In this document: positions 60,763 to 64,000 of the stretch, one piece after another | Numbering within the stretch: the stretch's first letter is position 1 | How the letters are laid out: the number at the start of each line of letters is the position of its first letter | The notes under the pieces: generated by a model | What the model was told of the DNA's origin: nothing | Databases searched by the model: none | The model's input: the letters and a program-made list of their open reading frames with translations, nothing else | Translations under genes and position numbers: made by a program | Origin: Rhodobacterales bacterium | Lineage (GTDB): Bacteria; Pseudomonadota; Alphaproteobacteria; Rhodobacterales; Rhodobacteraceae | DNA length: 64,000 nt | Assembly (NCBI GenBank): GCA_002748265.1 | Contig: PDRY01000012.1 | Span: 434,001-498,000 of the forward strand | Direction: 5' to 3'

Positions 60763-61710
60763 ATGAGCGACAGCAACAAGAAGTTAAGAACCTGCCCGGC
60801 CTGCAGCAATCAGGTCAGCAAAAAGGTCAAGACCTGCCCGCATTGCGGAGAGCGGTTGAAGCGCGGTTTTTTCTACAAGCTTATGGTCGCCGTGCTGGGC
60901 CTCTTTGTCGCCTTTGTTGTTTTGCTGATGGCCCTACCAGCCCCCGACAAGGACCCCCGCTTGACCGAGGTGAATGCGGAGCCTCCGCAGTCTGAGGTCG
61001 ACGCCGACACCTGGCGGCAATGCAAAGAGAACGACGCCTATTTCGAGCAACTATGCAAAGGCAAACAGGTGGTCTGGGTCGGCGTGATCAAAGAGATGAA
61101 GAACGCGCGTGACATCAAGGTGAATGTCGCGGGGTTGGGGAACTTCCGGGTGCGAATGGCCGAGAGGATCGATGTGACAGCGACCCCGGTTGATACGGAG
61201 ATTTCATTCGTCGCAGAGGTGGTGAATGCCGATGGGGTTTTCATCAGAGGCGAATTGCGCGACGCTCGTATCCTAGAGGTGCTGCGCACGGCCAGCGAGT
61301 TTGAGGACGAGAGACGCGCGGAACAAGCCGAAGCGGCAGCACGAGAAGCCGAAGAAGAGGCGGCACGGGCGGAAGCGGAGGCGACCAGCTGTATTGGCGA
61401 TCTGACCTACTGCGAGAGCGTTGAAGACTTCGTTAAACACAACAATGCGATGGCAGCGTGGCGCTACCGCTGCGTCGAAAGGGTAGAGCAAGCCTCCCGC
61501 TATGGTGACGTGAAATGGGGCAGCAGTTTCATGAACCGCATTCAGTTCGAGTCCTATGAGCCGGGAGAGTGGGACCCTGACGCTCCCTCTGTCACGCTGA
61601 TCGACCGGGATGCCGAGGTGCCCAACGCGTTCGGGACAATGGAGCGAACAGTTTTGCGGTGCACTTTTGACCCTAAGGCGCTCGCCATCACCGAGCTCAC
61701 GGCGCAGTAG
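60763..61710 (+). CDS. Membrane protein with N-terminal zinc ribbon, unknown function
   Basis: A 315-residue protein. CPACSNQVSKKVKTCPHCGE (residues 11-30) is a double-CxxC zinc ribbon on the cytoplasmic side, followed by one transmembrane helix (about 39-60: VAVLGLFVAFVVLLMALPA). The outer part contains a beta-rich domain, a Glu/Ala coiled coil (about 185-210), and a short C-terminal domain with Cys pairs. Similar small-zinc-ribbon-plus-helix proteins occur in many mobile elements. Function not known. Confidence 0.7.
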   Translation: MSDSNKKLRTCPACSNQVSKKVKTCPHCGERLKRGFFYKLMVAVLGLFVAFVVLLMALPAPDKDPRLTEVNAEPPQSEVDADTWRQCKENDAYFEQLCKGKQVVWVGVIKEMKNARDIKVNVAGLGNFRVRMAERIDVTATPVDTEISFVAEVVNADGVFIRGELRDARILEVLRTASEFEDERRAEQAEAAAREAEEEAARAEAEATSCIGDLTYCESVEDFVKHNNAMAAWRYRCVERVEQASRYGDVKWGSSFMNRIQFESYEPGEWDPDAPSVTLIDRDAEVPNAFGTMERTVLRCTFDPKALAITELTAQ

Positions 61711-62200
61711 GCGGTCAGATACGAGCCCAGGAGTGTTTCGTGAACACCCCCTCGTCGGGCTTTCTCGTTCAGCCGGAAGAGCCAGAGACCAAAAACTGGC
61801 AAATATGGCATCTCTCGAAAAAGGAAGGGGGTGTTTCGGGAGTTGCCCGCTTGCCGCCTCCTTCCTTCTGGAAAAACGGTGCTGGACTACAAATCCGGGC
61901 CAAGGGCCAACTTTTACCCTGTTTTTGAAGATTCTTAGGAAGAACGGAGGTTGGCAGAAGAGACGCTTAGAGGTTTTGCAAATCCAATCTTTTTTGGCCC
62001 TTTGGCCCGGCGTGAGATAGAGGCCCATCCGTCAGGCAGTGATGCAATCCGACAACGCACTGTCCGAACGACAGAAAGGTTGCCAGGGGGTTCCTGCTAG
62101 TTCTGAACGGATCATGTTGGCGTGGGGCGATCGTCATGTTGCAAATGCTTTTTGTACCGTAGACACTAACCTTTGGAACGGCGATGTGTCGGAGATTTTT
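61711..62200. other. 490-bp interval without firm gene
   Basis: Contains one 62-codon frame (61740-61928) with no ribosome-binding site and no family resemblance, and the 5' extension of the next ORF, which I do not accept as coding. No terminator with T-run, RNA gene or tandem repeat seen. Confidence 0.5.
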
Positions 62201-62764
62201 ATGACCAATAGCGATGATGACTTGTCAGATCCTCTCATTGGCCCTTCGTGGGGCCCATCATTTCTAGAAAAGTTAATTACCGCCCTGGTGGACGGCCATA
62301 TGTCGCTACAGGCGGAGATGTCAAAAGAAGAACAAGCCGACATGAATGAGAAAAGTCGGGATCAAAGAATTCGCGATGCTATGTTTGCGATAAGCGGAGT
62401 ACATATCCGCGGCGGAAAAAAGACCCAAGACGATACGGACCTCCTCAGACATATGGCGCTGCTCGACTACAAAGATAAGATCCAAAAGGGGATAGGATCG
62501 ACCGCCGCAGAGGAGCAGCCGCTGTCCGCGCGCGCTCTGGCCAAATTGGCGATCAATGACACAGGCCTGATTGAACGGCACGTGACCGGTGAGGACGTGA
62601 CGATTAAGCGGCTGTCAACTAAATACAAAGAGAGCCGGACAGGCCTTTTGGGGCTCGAAATATACGATGACGACATCGTCAACTCGGTCGAGCATCAAAT
62701 CCTAACTCGCATCGGCGAAGAGCTGAAAAAAGCGGAGATCCCCTTCGAGTTCGAAGACCTTTAA
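62201..62764 (+). CDS. Hypothetical protein upstream of the AlpA-like gene
   Basis: A 187-residue soluble protein from MTNSDDDLSDPLIGP; GGAG lies at good spacing, whereas the longer frame from 62039 has no such site. Helical and charged, with a long amphipathic stretch (MSKEEQADMNEKSRDQRIRD). No known motif. Followed by a 22-bp palindrome and the AlpA-like gene. Not recognised. Confidence 0.55.
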   Translation: MTNSDDDLSDPLIGPSWGPSFLEKLITALVDGHMSLQAEMSKEEQADMNEKSRDQRIRDAMFAISGVHIRGGKKTQDDTDLLRHMALLDYKDKIQKGIGSTAAEEQPLSARALAKLAINDTGLIERHVTGEDVTIKRLSTKYKESRTGLLGLEIYDDDIVNSVEHQILTRIGEELKKAEIPFEFEDL

Positions 62765-62779
62765 GCAGTTATAAAGCAT

Positions 62780-62801
62780 GACTTTGCCCTAGGGCAAAGT
62801 C
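62780..62801. promoter_or_regulatory. 22-bp perfect palindrome upstream of the AlpA-like gene
   Basis: The half site GACTTTGCCCT is followed directly by its exact complement (AGGGCAAAGTC). As RNA it could form a 9-bp hairpin with a 4-base loop, but no T-run follows, so an operator for a dimeric repressor is more likely than a terminator. An AT-rich stretch (ATATATTTACTCAATTAAAA) after it could be the promoter. Confidence 0.6.
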
Positions 62802-62860
62802 GATATATTTACTCAATTAAAATCGTTACTTCATTCCCATCACTGCCGATGGAGAATGTC

Positions 62861-63121
62861 ATGACTGACGAAAAAAAGAAGACCCCACAACTGCGCCTTG
62901 ATGCGTTGCTAAACCAGCGAGAGGTAGCCCAGTTAACCCGCCTCAGCAAAGGCTCCCTTTACCGACTGATGCAAGCCGGAGTCTTTCCGCGCCCTGTGCG
63001 CCTGTCGGTCAACCGTGTCGCATGGCGTACACGTGACGTAATCGCGTGGATCAACAGCCTCCCAGAAGCCGACGGTGGTTCCTCGCAGCTCGCTGAATCG
63101 GGAGGTAAACATGTCGGGTAA
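62861..63121 (+). CDS. AlpA-like helix-turn-helix regulator/excisionase
   Basis: An 86-residue DNA-binding protein; the ATG at 62861 has GGAG upstream and is preferred over the ATG at 62849. LNQREVAQLTRLSKGSLYRL is the helix-turn-helix, then MQAGVFPRPVRLSVNRVAWR and DVIAWINSLPEA complete the AlpA pattern. Such proteins act as directionality factors or activators in P4-like elements that carry this kind of integrase. Overlaps the next gene by 11 bp. Confidence 0.85.
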   Translation: MTDEKKKTPQLRLDALLNQREVAQLTRLSKGSLYRLMQAGVFPRPVRLSVNRVAWRTRDVIAWINSLPEADGGSSQLAESGGKHVG

Positions 63122-64000
63122 AAAGAGAATTTCAAATGTCGATCAAATCCAGATAGTCGCAACGTACTATCGCCGTATACGCGCGGAACCATATTCGATG
63201 TTCGTCGGACGGGTCACACAGAAAATAGATGGCTATGACAAGACGGTCTGCGAGATCCAATTTGATCGCACGGGCAACATTGAGGTGTCTAATAAAGAGG
63301 TGTCTAGTAAAACCTATGAGCCGACTGATGCGGAGCGAGATGCCATCAAAATTGCATTTCAGGACTTCGAGTTTCCGAAGCATTTTCCATTGGCAGCGTT
63401 GATCAATCCACCAAAGGAGTTCGAACAGGCCTCCGAAGAAGACAAATTCGTGTATAAAACTGCATATGGCAGGATCGCGATGCTAGAGGTTCGCGTCGAT
63501 CATGACAACGGACATAAAGAGTACATTCCTTTCATCTATATGAGCGACGGCCACTGGTATCGTCAACGCCCAGAGACAGGAAACCCGATATACAATCTCG
63601 AAAAGGCTCGGGACAATCTTGTTGTCTATATCCACGAGGGTGCCAAAGCGGCGCGTAAGGCGCAGGAACTAATCGAAGGCAGCTCTCGCAAGGTTCAGAC
63701 GGACCATCCCTGGTACCAATTCCTGAGGGGGGGCGTGCATATTGGATGGAGTGGTGGGGCCTATGATGAGCACAACACGGACTGGGCGCAGCTGAAACGT
63801 ATGGGCGTCGAAAAAGCGATCATCATCGCGGACAATGATCTCGTCGGAATGCGTGCTGCCCTTCAGATCTCAAAGCGGCTTCAGATGGATACCAGGATTG
63901 TACAGTTCACCGATGAATTTCCTGCTTGTTTCGACCTGGGCGATGAGTTCCCTGACGATATGTTCAAGCCGATGCCGGAAAACTCGAAGCCGGGCGGCCC
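63111..64000 (+). CDS. Toprim/primase-like element protein, partial
   Basis: Starts MSGKKRISNVDQIQIV with GGAGGT before it and is open to the window end (296 codons seen). The N-terminal ~180 residues are a beta-rich domain I do not recognise. VVYIHEGAKAARKAQELI around residue 180 gives the toprim Glu, and KAIIIADNDLVGMRAALQIS around 245 the Asp-x-Asp, as in DnaG-type primases and the primase-helicases of satellite phages and integrative elements. The helicase part, if any, is beyond the window. Coupled to the AlpA-like gene. Confidence 0.75.
   Translation, partial: MSGKKRISNVDQIQIVATYYRRIRAEPYSMFVGRVTQKIDGYDKTVCEIQFDRTGNIEVSNKEVSSKTYEPTDAERDAIKIAFQDFEFPKHFPLAALINPPKEFEQASEEDKFVYKTAYGRIAMLEVRVDHDNGHKEYIPFIYMSDGHWYRQRPETGNPIYNLEKARDNLVVYIHEGAKAARKAQELIEGSSRKVQTDHPWYQFLRGGVHIGWSGGAYDEHNTDWAQLKRMGVEKAIIIADNDLVGMRAALQISKRLQMDTRIVQFTDEFPACFDLGDEFPDDMFKPMPENSKPGG

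Larger units (their letters stand above)
43503..64000. mobile_element. Integrated element 2 (CBASS and restriction island), right end outside window
   Basis: Starts at the second copy of the tRNA-Arg attachment core, immediately followed by an intact integrase gene. Cargo is CBASS, a large unknown protein, MATE, an EVE-like protein, a broken nuclease gene and a NaeI-like R-M pair. An AlpA-like regulator and a toprim/primase-like gene at the right edge look like element core functions. I found no further copy of the attachment core before 64000. Confidence 0.75.

Noticed and set aside
61740-61928. 62-codon frame after the zinc-ribbon gene
   Set aside because: No ribosome-binding site and no motif; likely chance.

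Overview
The window reads as a piece of an alphaproteobacterial chromosome of the Rhodobacteraceae (Roseobacter-like) type. The left 13 kb is ordinary core genome. It starts with the end of a fliI-type flagellar ATPase and a flagellin/flaF/flbT/DUF1217 block. Next come idi, an mbfA-type iron exporter with an Irr-like palindrome, an I78 inhibitor lipoprotein, DUF2794, an NlpC/P60 hydrolase, a M17 aminopeptidase, a beta carbonic anhydrase, a DUF4139 protein and asd. FlaF/FlbT-controlled flagellin, MbfA and DUF2794 together are typical of this family.

At about 13.0 kb the core is interrupted inside a tRNA-Arg(CCT) gene, of which only the 3' half remains. A 330-bp direct repeat (13033-13362 and 43503-43832, no indels, roughly 95 percent identical by eye) carries the attachment core and the start of the same integrase gene. 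I read this as two elements integrated in tandem at one tRNA. Element 1 (13.03-43.50 kb) keeps only a truncated integrase. Element 2 (43.50 kb to beyond the window) has an intact integrase at its left end and an AlpA-like regulator plus a toprim/primase-like gene at the right edge of the window.

Element 1 has two parts. The first is a three-gene Shango anti-phage system (sngA TerB-type, sngB DUF2791-type ATPase, sngC helicase). The second is a 24-kb block of secreted proteases that I do not know as a described system. It holds eight caspase (C14) homologues with signal peptides: six with His/Cys in place, one with both catalytic residues replaced, and one pseudogene. Around them are DUF4384 proteins, a membrane-anchored Lon-S16-like protein with Ser/Lys in place, a papain-like protease in an operon with a multi-pass membrane protein, and an OmpA-domain protein. 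Sel1 repeats and peptidoglycan-binding domains recur. A 10-bp motif (CATCCCGTAG read toward the genes) sits 28-46 bp upstream of five minus-strand transcription units, including sngA, which suggests one shared regulator.

Element 2 is a defence island. It has a CBASS operon (CD-NTase, E2-like protein, patatin effector) divergent from a WYL-domain repressor and a nucleotidyltransferase. A 1263-residue protein of unknown function follows the effector gene by 2 bp. Then come a MATE transporter with a small partner gene, an EVE/PUA-like protein, a PD-(D/E)XK nuclease gene broken by a 19-bp tandem duplication, a NaeI-like restriction-modification pair, and unknown genes leading to the AlpA/primase end.

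All calls come from reading translated sequence and motifs by eye. No database search or structure prediction was run.
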